Part shown: piece by piece, positions 28,705-37,847 of the stretch
Position numbering within the stretch: position 1 is the stretch's first letter
How the letters are laid out: each line of letters starts with the position of its first letter
From: Ketobacter sp.
GTDB taxonomy: Bacteria; Pseudomonadota; Gammaproteobacteria; Pseudomonadales; Ketobacteraceae
Direction: 5' to 3'
Assembly: GCF_003671495.1 (NCBI RefSeq)
Contig: NZ_RCHN01000013.1
Coordinates: 227,552 to 291,551 of the forward strand
DNA length: 64,000 nt
Translations under genes and position numbers: made by a program
Notes under the pieces: model-generated
Databases searched by the model: none
Told to the model about the DNA's origin: nothing
The model's input: only the letters and a program-made list of their open reading frames with translations

Positions 28705-29697
28705 TTATAACTTCACCATCAGTTTACCCATATTGCCCCCGGTAAAGAGCAAATTGATGCCTTCAATGGCGCTTTCCAGACCTTCGATGGTGTGGGCTTT
28801 GTACTTGATCTGCCCTTTCATCAGATAGGCGGAAACTGCTTGCACCAGCTCTTCCATTTTGTCCCAATGATCCGGCATGGTGAAGCCCTGGATGGTCAAT
28901 CGCTTTTTGATGACCCGCAGCCAACTGGGCCCCGGTGCCGGCTGCAGACTGCTGTAATCGGCAATCAGGCCACAGACCACCACCCGGCCAAAGGTATTCA
29001 TCCGTTCGAATGCCAGCAACTGTACCGGGCCACCGGTATTTTCAAAGAACACATCGATGCCGTTGGGCGTGGCCTGCGCCAGCGCCTGGGCCAGGTTGGC
29101 GCTGTGGTAGTTGATGGCATGATCGAACCCCAACTCCTGCTGCAGCCACTGGCACTTTTCATCGCTGCCGGCACAGCCCACCACCCGCAGCCCTTCGGCT
29201 TTGGCGATCTGACCCACCATCACCCCCACCGACCCGGCCGCTCCGGTCACAAACAGGGTTTCGCCGGCTTTGGGTCTGCCCACCTTCATCAATCCCTGAT
29301 AAGCCGTCATGCCCGGCAGCGACAACACACACAACACCGCCTCATCGCTGACGCTGTCGGGCACCAACTGCATGCCGCGACCGTCACTGACTATGTACTC
29401 CGCCCAGCCGGTCAATCCCATCACCCGTGCGCCCACCGGGAACCGCTCATTGAGGGAGCCCACCACTTCCCCCACGCCACTGGAGCGCATGGTCTCACCC
29501 AGCTCCACCGGGGGGATATAGCTGTCCCGGTCTTCGGACATCCAGCCTTTCATGGCCGGGTCCAGGGACATGGCGGTTTGTTTGATGAGGATCTCACCGT
29601 CGTTCAGTTCCGGGGTTTCCTCAGTCACTACCTGAAAGACATCCGGGGTGATCTGTAAACCAGGCCGTTTCACCAGTTTTACGGCTTTATAGTGCAT
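28705..29697 (-). CDS. NADP-dependent MDR-family oxidoreductase (CurA/YncB-like)
   Basis: A zinc-independent medium-chain reductase of 330 residues, of the type that reduces the double bond of alpha,beta-unsaturated carbonyls. It shows MSLDPAMKGWMSEDRDSYIPPVELGE, GWAEYIV, TAYQGLMKVGRPKAGETLFVTGAAGSVGVMVGQIAK (nucleotide-binding loop), FDHAINYHS and FENTGGPV. ATG 29697 follows GGGAGGG; the in-frame extension to 29781 is not supported by homology. The most likely role is detoxifying enones, inferred from the family. Confidence 0.9.
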   Translation of the reverse strand: MHYKAVKLVKRPGLQITPDVFQVVTEETPELNDGEILIKQTAMSLDPAMKGWMSEDRDSYIPPVELGETMRSSGVGEVVGSLNERFPVGARVMGLTGWAEYIVSDGRGMQLVPDSVSDEAVLCVLSLPGMTAYQGLMKVGRPKAGETLFVTGAAGSVGVMVGQIAKAEGLRVVGCAGSDEKCQWLQQELGFDHAINYHSANLAQALAQATPNGIDVFFENTGGPVQLLAFERMNTFGRVVVCGLIADYSSLQPAPGPSWLRVIKKRLTIQGFTMPDHWDKMEELVQAVSAYLMKGQIKYKAHTIEGLESAIEGINLLFTGGNMGKLMVKL

Positions 29698-29922
29698 CGG
29701 TTTTCCCTCCCATGCTGACGTTTGGTGACCACCATCATACCCTGATCTGGCGTCGCCGCCTGTAGCAAAACAGACAATCACCCCGGGCAGATGGCAAACA
29801 CGCCACCCCGAGCCCTCGAACTCGGATCGTTTAGCGCAATAAATTCAGCTGTTTACGACATGGCCCTGCTTGGATCAATTCCTGCAATCACATGGGTTCT
29901 ACTGCCAGAAGGAAACATCAGC

Positions 29923-30600
29923 ATGTCGTATTTCAGCGAGATCAGCCCGCTCCAGGCCCAGTCACTCATCATGACCGACAACCCGCTTATCATCGATGTC
30001 AGGGACCCCCATTCCTACAAGGAACAGCACATTGATGGTGCCATGCGCGGGCACGAGCAGCTCACCGAGCACCTGATCAACAGCGGGCAGTTCGAACGGC
30101 CGGTGCTGGTGTACTGCTACCATGGCAACAGCAGCAAGGATATGGCCGCGATTCTCGGTCGGGCCGGTTTTAAGCGCTGTTACAGCCTGCAGGGTGGATT
30201 CACTGCCTGGAAAAAACTCAGCGGCAGCGGTGACGCGTCGCTGATTCAGGCGGCACGCAGTGGCGATCTGACGATGGTACGCCAGTTACTGCAATCCGGC
30301 ACCAACCTGGAAGCCTGTGACGGCTCCGGCAATACCGCCTTGTGGGCTGCCTGTTACGGTGACCACCTGACCCTCATGCACGAATTGCTGGAAGCCGGCG
30401 CCAATATCGACCATCAGAATCCGGACGGTGTCAGCGTGCTGATGTACGCCGCGTCAGCGGGAAAAACCGACGCAGTGGAATTGCTGGTGGAAGCCGGTGC
30501 CGCGCTGGACCTCACCAATCATGACGACTACAGCGCACTGGATCTGGCGTCCAACCTTGAGATTCTGCGCTACCTGAAAAGCCAGTCCGCCACCGCATGA
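29923..30600 (+). CDS. Rhodanese-ankyrin fusion protein
   Basis: A 225-residue cytoplasmic protein. Residues 1-105 form a GlpE-type rhodanese domain with the active-site loop YCYHGNSS (catalytic Cys followed by the short loop typical of GlpE). Residues 105-220 hold about three ankyrin repeats (ASLIQAARSGDLTMVRQLLQSG, NTALWAACYGDHLTLMHELLEAG, SVLMYAASAGKTDAVELLVEAG). Rhodanese transfers sulfane sulfur to thiol acceptors; ankyrin repeats usually bind a partner protein. It is followed 47 nt later by a flavodoxin gene, a natural candidate partner. The start at 29923 follows AGGAAAC. Confidence 0.9.
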   Translation: MSYFSEISPLQAQSLIMTDNPLIIDVRDPHSYKEQHIDGAMRGHEQLTEHLINSGQFERPVLVYCYHGNSSKDMAAILGRAGFKRCYSLQGGFTAWKKLSGSGDASLIQAARSGDLTMVRQLLQSGTNLEACDGSGNTALWAACYGDHLTLMHELLEAGANIDHQNPDGVSVLMYAASAGKTDAVELLVEAGAALDLTNHDDYSALDLASNLEILRYLKSQSATA

Positions 30601-30647
30601 TGCCCACAGACGCAGAATCCGCAGAAGAGGAAAGAGGAGACCCGCCC

Positions 30648-31238
30648 ATGAGTAACGGCAAAATCGGCATTTTCTTTGGAACAGAAACCGGAACCACCCG
30701 CCTGATCGCCAAGAAAATCCACAAATTGCTGGGGGCGGATCTGGCGGACAAACCTGTCAACGTTAACCGTATACAGGCCGCAGACCTGTTGCAGTATGAC
30801 GCGTTGATCCTGGGCACTCCCAGTTATGGCGTCGGGGATATTCCCGGTCTCAGTGCCGGTTGCCTGGAACGCAACTGGGAAGAGTTTCTCGCGCAATTCG
30901 GCCAACCGGATCTGACGGGAAAACGGATCGCTTTTTTCGGGCTGGGCGCCCAGGAACGTTATGCTGACCGCTTTGCCAGCTCCCTCATGGCACTGTACAC
31001 CCTCTTCAAAAATCTGGGTGCCGATATGGTGGGTGACTGGAGTACCGACGGCTACACGTTTGAGCACTCGGCCTCAGTGGTAGAGGGTCGCTTCGTCGGC
31101 CTGGTGATTGATCAACGCACCCAGGGGATGCACACGGAAGAACGCCTGCGGACCTGGGTGGAACAGGTCAAGCCGTTGCTGCTGGAAACACTCACCTCGT
31201 CACAGGCAGCGGACAACCTGCAGGGCGCAACGGCCTGA
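30648..31238 (+). CDS. Flavodoxin (long-chain type)
   Basis: A 196-residue FMN-binding electron carrier. It begins with GKIGIFFGTETGTTRLIAKKI, where the TETGTT loop binds the FMN phosphate, and shows DALILGTPSYGVGDIPG and GLGAQERYADRF, the two FMN-contacting loops, with the extra loop of long-chain flavodoxins. The extended C terminus (about residue 165 onward) is longer than in many flavodoxins. ATG 30648 is chosen for its ribosome binding site (AGAGGAGA). It is likely co-transcribed with the rhodanese-ankyrin gene. Confidence 0.92.
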   Translation: MSNGKIGIFFGTETGTTRLIAKKIHKLLGADLADKPVNVNRIQAADLLQYDALILGTPSYGVGDIPGLSAGCLERNWEEFLAQFGQPDLTGKRIAFFGLGAQERYADRFASSLMALYTLFKNLGADMVGDWSTDGYTFEHSASVVEGRFVGLVIDQRTQGMHTEERLRTWVEQVKPLLLETLTSSQAADNLQGATA

Positions 31239-31368
31239 AGGCATAACCGGAATACCCCTTATCAGAATTTGTGATCAGCAGCGGTAAAACAAAGGGGTGG
31301 CCCGGCTGGATCGGCAACTATACTTCTCCCACTGACCCTGTACCGGGATCCACGTTAAGGAGAACAGC

Positions 31369-32199
31369 ATGCCGGTGGAAGATGTAATCAAACGGATTTA
31401 TGAGCTGCCCAGCATTCCCCATGTTGTGCAGGAGCTGATCGCCAATTTCAGCAGCCACACCGCCAACGCCGAGAGCATATCCCGCAGCATCCAGAGTGAT
31501 CCGGCCATTGCCGCCAAGGTGTTGCGGCTTGCCAATTCAGTGCGTTATGGCGCCGGGCGCAAGGTGGCTTCCCTGGATTCAGCGGTGATTATGCTGGGGA
31601 GCGATGCCTTGCGTACACTGGTCATCGCCTCTGGCGTTACCAGCGCGGTGAAAAACATTCCCGGGCTGGACATGCGCGGATTCTGGCACGACAGTTTCAT
31701 GGTGGCCAATCTGAGCAAACTGATCGCCCGCAATGCCAGCGGTTGCGACCCCGAGATTGCCTTCACCTGCGGCATGTTGCACAAGATCGGACTACCGTTG
31801 ATGTATCTGGTGCAAACGGACACCATGAAAACCATTGAGTCCATGGTGGCAAACGGCAACAGCCAGATCAATGCGGAAAACGCCAAGCTGGGGTACAACC
31901 ACAATCATGTAGGCGCGCGCCTGGCAGAATCCTGGAAATTTCCGGAAATCATCACCACTGCGCTGCGCCATCAGGAAGCCCCGCTGCAGGCATCCCCCTT
32001 TACGCCCTATGCTGCGATCATCGCCCTGGCGCACAACATCCTGCAGCGTCTGGACGACGACATTGATCCCAAAACCATCGTATCCGAGCTGCCGGACCAG
32101 CTCACCTCAGCATTGGCGCTGAACAGTTTCAAACTGTTTGAACAACTGGAACAGCTGGCTCAGACCGAAGACGATATTGATGAGATGCTGGCGGCCTGA
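31369..32199 (+). CDS. HDOD domain protein
   Basis: A 276-residue single-domain HDOD protein. The domain starts almost at the N terminus (IKRIYELPSIPHVVQELI) and shows ISRSIQSDPAIAAKVLRLANS, SLDSAVIMLGSDALRTLVIAS, FWHDSFMVANLSKLIARN and CGMLHKIGLPLMY. HDOD proteins are non-catalytic HD-fold relatives that act in signal transduction. The gene is monocistronic with a strong terminator downstream. No partner can be assigned from context. Confidence 0.93.
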   Translation: MPVEDVIKRIYELPSIPHVVQELIANFSSHTANAESISRSIQSDPAIAAKVLRLANSVRYGAGRKVASLDSAVIMLGSDALRTLVIASGVTSAVKNIPGLDMRGFWHDSFMVANLSKLIARNASGCDPEIAFTCGMLHKIGLPLMYLVQTDTMKTIESMVANGNSQINAENAKLGYNHNHVGARLAESWKFPEIITTALRHQEAPLQASPFTPYAAIIALAHNILQRLDDDIDPKTIVSELPDQLTSALALNSFKLFEQLEQLAQTEDDIDEMLAA

Positions 32200-32210
32200 T
32201 CTTGAATCGT

Positions 32211-32237
32211 CAGGGCCCCACTCAGGGGCCCTGTTTA
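32211..32237 (+). terminator. Intrinsic terminator after the HDOD gene
   Basis: The 9-bp stem CAGGGCCCC/GGGGCCCTG with a 5-nt loop is followed by TTTAAA on the plus strand, 11 nt after the HDOD stop. Confidence 0.75.
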
Positions 32238-32248
32238 AACGTCACGGC

Positions 32249-32272
32249 GACCGCGTTCACGCCAACGCGGTC
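32249..32272 (-). terminator. Hairpin after the dihaem peroxidase-like gene
   Basis: The 9-bp stem GACCGCGTT/AACGCGGTC with a 6-nt loop lies 12 nt past the minus-strand stop at 32285. Only a short TTTAAAC follows on the minus strand, after ten further bases, so termination may rely on this stem plus the adjacent hairpin. Confidence 0.45.
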
Positions 32273-32284
32273 ACCACAGCCACC

Positions 32285-33838
32285 CTATTTTTGGCTCTTA
32301 TAGGGTTTGGGAGGTGTAGCTGTCTCCTGGTCGGTGAGTGTCTTCAGGTAAGCGACGAGGGCAGCCTCCTGATCCGGGGACATGCCCAGTGCGCCCACCA
32401 GCAACGGGGTGGCAACCGTCTGGGGCCACTCCGGTTCCGGCCAGCAGTCAAACGCCAAAGCATCCTTTTCTGAAAAAGGTCCGGGATAGGGTATGACCGA
32501 CTCGCAGAACGGCTTGGATTTACCCGTATTGTAAAAGTGCACAATACTCTCCAGGCTTTTGAACCAGCCATTGTGGCCATAGGCTTTGGTAAACCCCTTG
32601 CCCTTGCGTTTATCCACGTTGCGCAATGTGGGCGTTCTGAAGCCGCCCACATCCACCAACGGACTTTGTTCAGCGTGGCCGGCGATGCCGGGGTCGGGGT
32701 CTGCGGGCAGCAACGGATTCACAGGAATTCCGATATTGTGGTAGGCATCGTCAGTGTAACGCTCAAAGACACCGGTCCCATCCGGACTGCTGGATTCGCT
32801 CAGGTGGCAGAAAGAGCAGTTGGTGGTGGGCAGATCAGTACGCGGAGGCTGTCGACCGGGAATGGGCGGGAAATTGGTATTGTAGAACAGATCATGCCCA
32901 AGGTTTTCCTGATCAGTGAGGCCAACCAGCGGGAAACGCCCCGGTGACGTCAGGTAGTCTGCATGCTTGCACACAGCGGCATCGTAATACTCTGCATACT
33001 CGGCATCAAAACAGGCCAATTCCTGACGCAACGCCACATCCCGCCTGGAACTGAACGAGTTCAGGTCAGCAGAGCTCTGCCAGGCCCCAATCGCCAGCAT
33101 CATCCGCTTGAAGCTGATGTCGAATTTGGTTTCAGAGCTCACATCCGCCCCTACAATCGAAACTTCGTCCTCGCTGCAGTCAATGGTTTCCCCCCAGGCA
33201 ATTTCATACAGCTCCGCATATTTGGCATTGGCCACATGCTCACAGACCGCCTGACGCTCAATGTTCTGCTCAACGGGATTCGGCATCGGGTTTAGCGCCT
33301 GGTCTGAGGTGCCACCGAAGTAGATCGCATAGTTCCAAATAGGATTACCCGGGTCCGCTCCCTGAAACACCTCCACTCCGATGTGCTTGGTTGCACCGGG
33401 CAGTACCGGACTGTCAGCACCCTCTGCACGGCCATTCCAGAAATTGCCGCCACAATATCCCGCGCCGGTTGGAAAACCTCCTATGCGAACACCCCCCAAA
33501 CCACACTCATGAAAAGGCGGCACCAGGCTGGCGTATGCATTGGTTGGCGGCTTTAATGCACCGGTAGTGTGCGGGTCGGCACCGGTAATCGCAACCTGAT
33601 GCAGGTTTACCCCCGAAATGCTGCCGGTACCACCGGTATCGGGATCATGACAGGTCGCACAGGCCATCCGGCTGGGCCTGGAGATCTTGTCGAAGAAAAT
33701 GTACTTCCCCAGCAGCTTCAATTCGAAGTCCACTTCGGAAGAACTGAGTTCAGAGTAGGTTGTGGTGGAAGTAAGTGATGCGATAAGTAAAAAATTCAAG
33801 ACAGAAATGGTGCGACGTAACGAGTGTTTTCTCAACAT
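32285..33838 (-). CDS. Dihaem cytochrome c peroxidase-family protein (CcpA/MauG-like)
   Basis: A 518-residue exported protein with a signal peptide (about residues 1-28) and two c-type haem sites: CATCHDP (residues 60-64) and CSFCHLSE in the C-terminal half. The fold around them (KLLGKYIFFDKISRPSRMACATCH, VGGFRTPTLRNVDKRKGKGFTKAYGHNGWFKSLESIVHFYN) matches dihaem peroxidases and MauG-like proteins. It is longer than classical CcpA (about 320) because of inserts between the haems. Reaction and partner are unknown; peroxide removal or oxidative modification of a periplasmic protein are both possible. ATG 33838 follows AGAGGAG. Confidence 0.87.
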   Translation of the reverse strand: MLRKHSLRRTISVLNFLLIASLTSTTTYSELSSSEVDFELKLLGKYIFFDKISRPSRMACATCHDPDTGGTGSISGVNLHQVAITGADPHTTGALKPPTNAYASLVPPFHECGLGGVRIGGFPTGAGYCGGNFWNGRAEGADSPVLPGATKHIGVEVFQGADPGNPIWNYAIYFGGTSDQALNPMPNPVEQNIERQAVCEHVANAKYAELYEIAWGETIDCSEDEVSIVGADVSSETKFDISFKRMMLAIGAWQSSADLNSFSSRRDVALRQELACFDAEYAEYYDAAVCKHADYLTSPGRFPLVGLTDQENLGHDLFYNTNFPPIPGRQPPRTDLPTTNCSFCHLSESSSPDGTGVFERYTDDAYHNIGIPVNPLLPADPDPGIAGHAEQSPLVDVGGFRTPTLRNVDKRKGKGFTKAYGHNGWFKSLESIVHFYNTGKSKPFCESVIPYPGPFSEKDALAFDCWPEPEWPQTVATPLLVGALGMSPDQEAALVAYLKTLTDQETATPPKPYKSQK

Positions 33839-34122
33839 CTCGATTACTCCTCTATGATATATCCCCATTTGGGCAGAATTACCCACGCAACACTTAGCAG
33901 ATGCTGTACCAAAAACTAAATTTGTTGTTTTTTCAGAAGCCTATTCCGCGCAGAAAAAAATTTCAGCGCACGGTTGTCAAAAGATTCGACGCCAGCACAG
34001 AAAAACCTGAACGAACCTTAATCAAAATATTGGTCGTGCATCGCCTGGTTCACACGCGCGGGCAATTACGCACGCCATAGACAAGATGGGATATCAAAAG
34101 CAAAGGAATATCATTTACGTTA

Positions 34123-34797
34123 TTACGAACGAAACAGCCGACTGTACTGCCGCTCGTGTTGCATGCTCGCCAGGACCACACCCGGCAGTGAGCACCCAAT
34201 ATCCTCGTCTTGCACCGTCATGGATTGTTGCAGCAAATCCGGAAGGAGCGGTGCAATGTGATGGAAAATTCTTTGCCCGGCGGTCTGCCCCATGGGGAAG
34301 GTTTTCAGCGCGGCGGCAATCTGATTCTCCAACCAGCTCCAGGCCAAACCAATGGCGGCCGCGTCCAGTGGGATCTTTTTCTCCGTGGCCGCCATGGCAA
34401 AGGCCGTCAGGTAGCTGGTGCCTGGTTCCGACCAGAGTGCCGCGCGTGCATAATCCAGGTCGCGCATCAGGCGCAGCAACGCAGCCCCCATCTGGGTGTC
34501 TTCCAGGTGCAGCTCTTTGGTTTCCCGCAGCGCCAGCGCGTATTGATTCCAGTACCGGACCTGCTCCAGATCCTGCATCTGCCAGGCTTGCTGCAACTTA
34601 CGCAGCAACGGCCACTCCTGATTCACAAAGGCCGAACCAATGATGCCTTCCAGCCACCGGGCATAGTCGGCTTCCCCTTGCAACCAACCCTGCTCGATGG
34701 CGGTTTCGGTGCCCTGGGACCAGGAAAAGCCGCCGATGGGAAGGGAAGGACTGGTGAGCTGCAACAGCTGCAGCAATTGCAGCTGATCAATGTTCAT
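34123..34797 (-). CDS. ureF: Urease accessory protein UreF
   Basis: UreF links UreD-bound apourease to UreG and acts in GTP-dependent nickel delivery. The 224-residue helical protein shows LLQLTSPSLPIGGFSWSQGTETAIEQG, LRETKELHLEDTQMGAALLRL and AFAMAATEKKIPL, typical of UreF. It overlaps the end of ureE by 11 nt. ATG 34797 is chosen because the in-frame extension upstream is translated His-rich ureE sequence. ureG, which normally follows, is absent here and found at 18640. Confidence 0.95.
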   Translation of the reverse strand: MNIDQLQLLQLLQLTSPSLPIGGFSWSQGTETAIEQGWLQGEADYARWLEGIIGSAFVNQEWPLLRKLQQAWQMQDLEQVRYWNQYALALRETKELHLEDTQMGAALLRLMRDLDYARAALWSEPGTSYLTAFAMAATEKKIPLDAAAIGLAWSWLENQIAAALKTFPMGQTAGQRIFHHIAPLLPDLLQQSMTVQDEDIGCSLPGVVLASMQHERQYSRLFRS

Positions 34798-35305
34798 GGT
34801 GGTGATGGCCAGGTTCGTGATCATGGCCGTGAGCATGGCCATCACCATGGGAATGGGAATGGCCACCGGCGTAGGCGCCGTCTTCCGGCTCGAACGGTGC
34901 ATCCTCCACGGTCACCGTCAGACCCAGGCCAATCACCATGGCATCCAACACATGATCGTGCTGGTACCGCAACCAGCCGTCGCCAATCTGCAGGGGCACA
35001 TGACGGTTACCCAGATGGTACGCCGCCCGCATCACCAAGTGGGCATTGTCGCTGGACACGGTGCTGACGGTTTCATCTGCCGCTTTCACTTCTATCACCC
35101 GGCCGCTCTCATCCAGGAGTCTGGTGCCGTCCCGCAGGATATGGCCGCGGGGCAGCATAAAGCCCAGTGGCTCACCGTTTTCTGCCGCGGTCTTCAGGCG
35201 GCTTTTCTTACGCTCATCAAACGGCAGGCGCACGGTTAATTGGGCTGGTGTAGAGGTTGGTGTAGAGGCCGCTGCATCGGCGGCAAATTCACATACTTTA
35301 ATCAT
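34787..35305 (-). CDS. ureE: Urease nickel metallochaperone UreE
   Basis: UreE delivers nickel to the urease maturation complex. The 172-residue product has the two UreE domains (LTVRLPFDERKKSRLKT, RGHILRDGTRLL; then HLVMRAAYHLGNRHVPLQIG with the conserved metal-binding His) and a His-rich tail (HSHSHGDGHAHGHDHEPGHHHHEH, about 18 positions long after GAYAGG) that should bind several nickel ions. It is followed directly by ureF. A large inverted repeat separates it from ureC. Confidence 0.96.
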   Translation of the reverse strand: MIKVCEFAADAAASTPTSTPAQLTVRLPFDERKKSRLKTAAENGEPLGFMLPRGHILRDGTRLLDESGRVIEVKAADETVSTVSSDNAHLVMRAAYHLGNRHVPLQIGDGWLRYQHDHVLDAMVIGLGLTVTVEDAPFEPEDGAYAGGHSHSHGDGHAHGHDHEPGHHHHEH

Positions 35306-35328
35306 GTTGTCGTTTTACTCTGGTGTAA

Positions 35329-35432
35329 GGGAAGCGGGGTGGAGAACCGGGAATCGCTACAAGCACATCCCTGTGCGCTCGACAGCGGCCGTCCATGGCC
35401 GCTGACGTTCCCGATTCTCCACCCCGCTTCCC
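35329..35432. repeat. Large inverted repeat (REP/MITE-like) between ureC and ureE
   Basis: Two 25-base arms (35329-35353 and 35408-35432) are reverse complements with one mismatch; each contains AAGCGGGGTGGAGAA. The 54-nt interior holds a second palindrome, CAGCGGCC-N6-GGCCGCTG, around CCATGG. The whole unit can form a long cruciform or RNA hairpin within the urease operon. Its outer arms and structured centre resemble short intergenic repeat elements rather than a gene-specific terminator, and no T-run follows on the minus strand. Confidence 0.85.
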
Positions 35433-35470
35433 CTGATCTATCGTGCCACTTTCTTTACAACAAAGCGTCA

Positions 35471-37174
35471 CTAAAACAAAAAATACCGCTGCGCCAACGG
35501 CAATTCCTTAGCCGGCTCACAGGTCAGCAGCACACCGTCAGCGCGCACTTCATAGGTCTGCGCATCCACCGTGATATTGGGTTGGTAATCGTTCAGAATC
35601 AGACTGCTCTTCTGCACCGAGCGACAACCCTGCACTGCCACCAGTTTGCGCTGCAACCCCAGACGGGTACCGATATCATTATCCAGCGCAGCCTGTGATA
35701 CAAAGGTCAAATTCGTATCCAGCACCGAACGGCCAAAGGCACCGAACATCATACGATAGTGCACCGGTTGAGGCGTGGGAATTGAGGCATTGGGGTCCCC
35801 CATGGGTGCCGCCGCAATGGCACCGCCCTTGATGATCAGGGACGGTTTCACCCCGAAAAATGCGGGTTTCCACAACACCAGATCCGCCCATTTGCCCACT
35901 TCCACTGATCCCACCTCATGGGCAATACCATGGGTGATGGCCGGGTTGATGGTGTACTTGGCGATGTAACGTTTGGCACGGAAGTTATCGTGGCGATCAC
36001 TGTCCGGGTCCAAAGGCCCCCGCTGTACTTTCATCTTGTGCGCGGTCTGCCAGGTGCGACACACCACTTCCCCCACCCGCCCCATGGCCTGGGAGTCGGA
36101 GGAAATCATGGCGAAGGCGCCCAAGTCATGGAGGATGTCTTCGGCCGCGATGGTTTCGCGGCGAATGCGGGAATCCGCAAAGGCCACGTCTTCAGGTATG
36201 CCGGAATCCAAATGATGACACACCATCAACATGTCCAGGTGTTCGTCGATGGTATTCACCGTGTAGGGACGGGTGGGGTTGGTGGAGGACGGCAACACGT
36301 TGTCCTCACCACACACCTTGATGATATCCGGCGCGTGACCACCGCCAGCGCCTTCCGTGTGATAGGTGTGAATGGTGCGGCCTTTGAACGCCGCGACGGT
36401 GTCTTCCACAAAACCGGATTCGTTCAGGGTATCCGTGTGAATGGCCACCTGCACATCGTACTTTTCCGCCACGTCCAGGCAGTTGTCGATGGCCGCAGGC
36501 GTGGTACCCCAGTCTTCGTGCAACTTCAAACCCAGGGCACCGGCCACCACCTGCTCTTCCAATGGACCCGGCAACGACGCATTGCCCTTGCCCAGGAACC
36601 CCAGGTTCATGGGCAGGCCTTCTGCGGCTTTCAGCATTTGTTCAATGTGCCAGGCGCCTGGAGTACAGGTGGTGGCATTGGTGCCGGTGGCAGGGCCGGT
36701 GCCACCACCAATCATGGTGGTGACGCCGGACATCAGCGCTTCTTCGATTTGTTGCGGACAGATGAAGTGAATGTGGGCGTCGATACCTCCGGCCGTGAGA
36801 ATCTGGCCCTCACCGGCGATCACTTCCGTGCCCGGTCCCACCACGATGGTGACACCCTGCTGCACATCCGGGTTACCGGCCTTGCCGATGGCCACGATGC
36901 GCCCATCCTTGATGCCCACATCCGCTTTGACAATCCCCCAGTAATCCAGGATCACCGCGTTGGTGATCACGGTGTCCACCGACTCACTGCGCAGGCGCTG
37001 GGATTGCCCCATACCATCACGAATGACTTTGCCACCGCCGAATTTCACTTCATCGCCATAAATGGCGTAATCCTTTTCCACTTCAATAAAGAGTTCGGTG
37101 TCGCCCAGGCGCAACCGATCCCCCACCGTGGGGCCAAACATTTCGCCATAGGCACGTCGATCAATCTTCGCCAT
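35471..37174 (-). CDS. ureC: Urease alpha subunit UreC
   Basis: The catalytic subunit, which hydrolyses urea to ammonia and carbamate at a dinickel centre. The 567-residue protein is full length. Visible are [11 protein letters not shown] (nickel His pair), GLKLHEDWG with the carbamylated Lys, [26 protein letters not shown], the flap MVCHHLD with the catalytic His, and [13 protein letters not shown] with the metal-binding Asp. Start ATG 37174 overlaps the ureB stop by one base (TAATG), so translation is coupled. Confidence 0.98.
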   Translation of the reverse strand: MAKIDRRAYGEMFGPTVGDRLRLGDTELFIEVEKDYAIYGDEVKFGGGKVIRDGMGQSQRLRSESVDTVITNAVILDYWGIVKADVGIKDGRIVAIGKAGNPDVQQGVTIVVGPGTEVIAGEGQILTAGGIDAHIHFICPQQIEEALMSGVTTMIGGGTGPATGTNATTCTPGAWHIEQMLKAAEGLPMNLGFLGKGNASLPGPLEEQVVAGALGLKLHEDWGTTPAAIDNCLDVAEKYDVQVAIHTDTLNESGFVEDTVAAFKGRTIHTYHTEGAGGGHAPDIIKVCGEDNVLPSSTNPTRPYTVNTIDEHLDMLMVCHHLDSGIPEDVAFADSRIRRETIAAEDILHDLGAFAMISSDSQAMGRVGEVVCRTWQTAHKMKVQRGPLDPDSDRHDNFRAKRYIAKYTINPAITHGIAHEVGSVEVGKWADLVLWKPAFFGVKPSLIIKGGAIAAAPMGDPNASIPTPQPVHYRMMFGAFGRSVLDTNLTFVSQAALDNDIGTRLGLQRKLVAVQGCRSVQKSSLILNDYQPNITVDAQTYEVRADGVLLTCEPAKELPLAQRYFLF

Positions 37175-37479
37175 TACAGTTTCCCCATCACCATGCCACG
37201 GAAGCCATACACGGTTTTATCACCGGCGTATTGCACCAACGTCACCTCCCGGCTTTGCCCCGGTTCAAAGCGCACGGCTGTGCCGGCGGCAATGTCCAGG
37301 CGATAGCCCCGGGTTTTTTCCCGGTCGAAATCCAGCGCGCCATTGGTTTCATAAAAATGGTAGTGGGAACCCACCTGGATGGGACGGTCGCCGGTGTTGG
37401 CAACGGTCACCGTAACAGTGGGCAGCCCGGCGTTCAGCTCCAGCTCGCCCGGCTCGGTAATCAGTTCACCTGGAATCAT
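37174..37479 (-). CDS. ureB: Urease beta subunit UreB
   Basis: A 101-residue structural subunit of the (UreABC)3 trimer. It begins [16 protein letters not shown] and shows [23 protein letters not shown] and [21 protein letters not shown], typical of UreB as a separate polypeptide. It lies 42 nt after ureA and overlaps ureC by one base. Confidence 0.97.
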   Translation of the reverse strand: MIPGELITEPGELELNAGLPTVTVTVANTGDRPIQVGSHYHFYETNGALDFDREKTRGYRLDIAAGTAVRFEPGQSREVTLVQYAGDKTVYGFRGMVMGKL

Positions 37480-37521
37480 GGATCGGCTCCTTAAACTCTG
37501 GCTCGTTATACTCTGGTGTCT

Positions 37522-37824
37522 TCAGACAATCGGGTCGTGTACGGTGACCAGTTTGGTTCCGTCGGGAAAAGTGGCTTCCACCTGCACGTCATGTATCATC
37601 TCGGCCACCCCTTCCATCACATCGTCGCGGGTGAGCAGGGTGCGGCCGTAATCCATCAGCTCCGCCACGGTTTTACCGTCCCGCGCCCCTTCAATGATTT
37701 CAAAGGAAATCAGCGCCACTGCTTCCGGATAATTGAGTTTCAGGCCGCGGGCTTTACGCCGCTCCGCCAGTTGCGCCGCACTGAACAGCAGCAGCTTGTC
37801 TTTTTCCCGTGGTGTCAGTTCCAT
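37522..37824 (-). CDS. ureA: Urease gamma subunit UreA
   Basis: A 100-residue subunit starting [23 protein letters not shown], with [21 protein letters not shown] and the C-terminal LVTVHDPIV, matching UreA over its length. It follows ureD by 23 nt. Confidence 0.97.
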   Translation of the reverse strand: MELTPREKDKLLLFSAAQLAERRKARGLKLNYPEAVALISFEIIEGARDGKTVAELMDYGRTLLTRDDVMEGVAEMIHDVQVEATFPDGTKLVTVHDPIV

Positions 37825-37847
37825 GTTCTATTCCCGTGTCAGTTCGA

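Noticed and set aside
35918..37306. A 462-codon open frame antisense to ureC and ureB
   Set aside because: Mirrors the urease alpha and beta genes, which are unambiguous; composition is that of a reverse-strand shadow.
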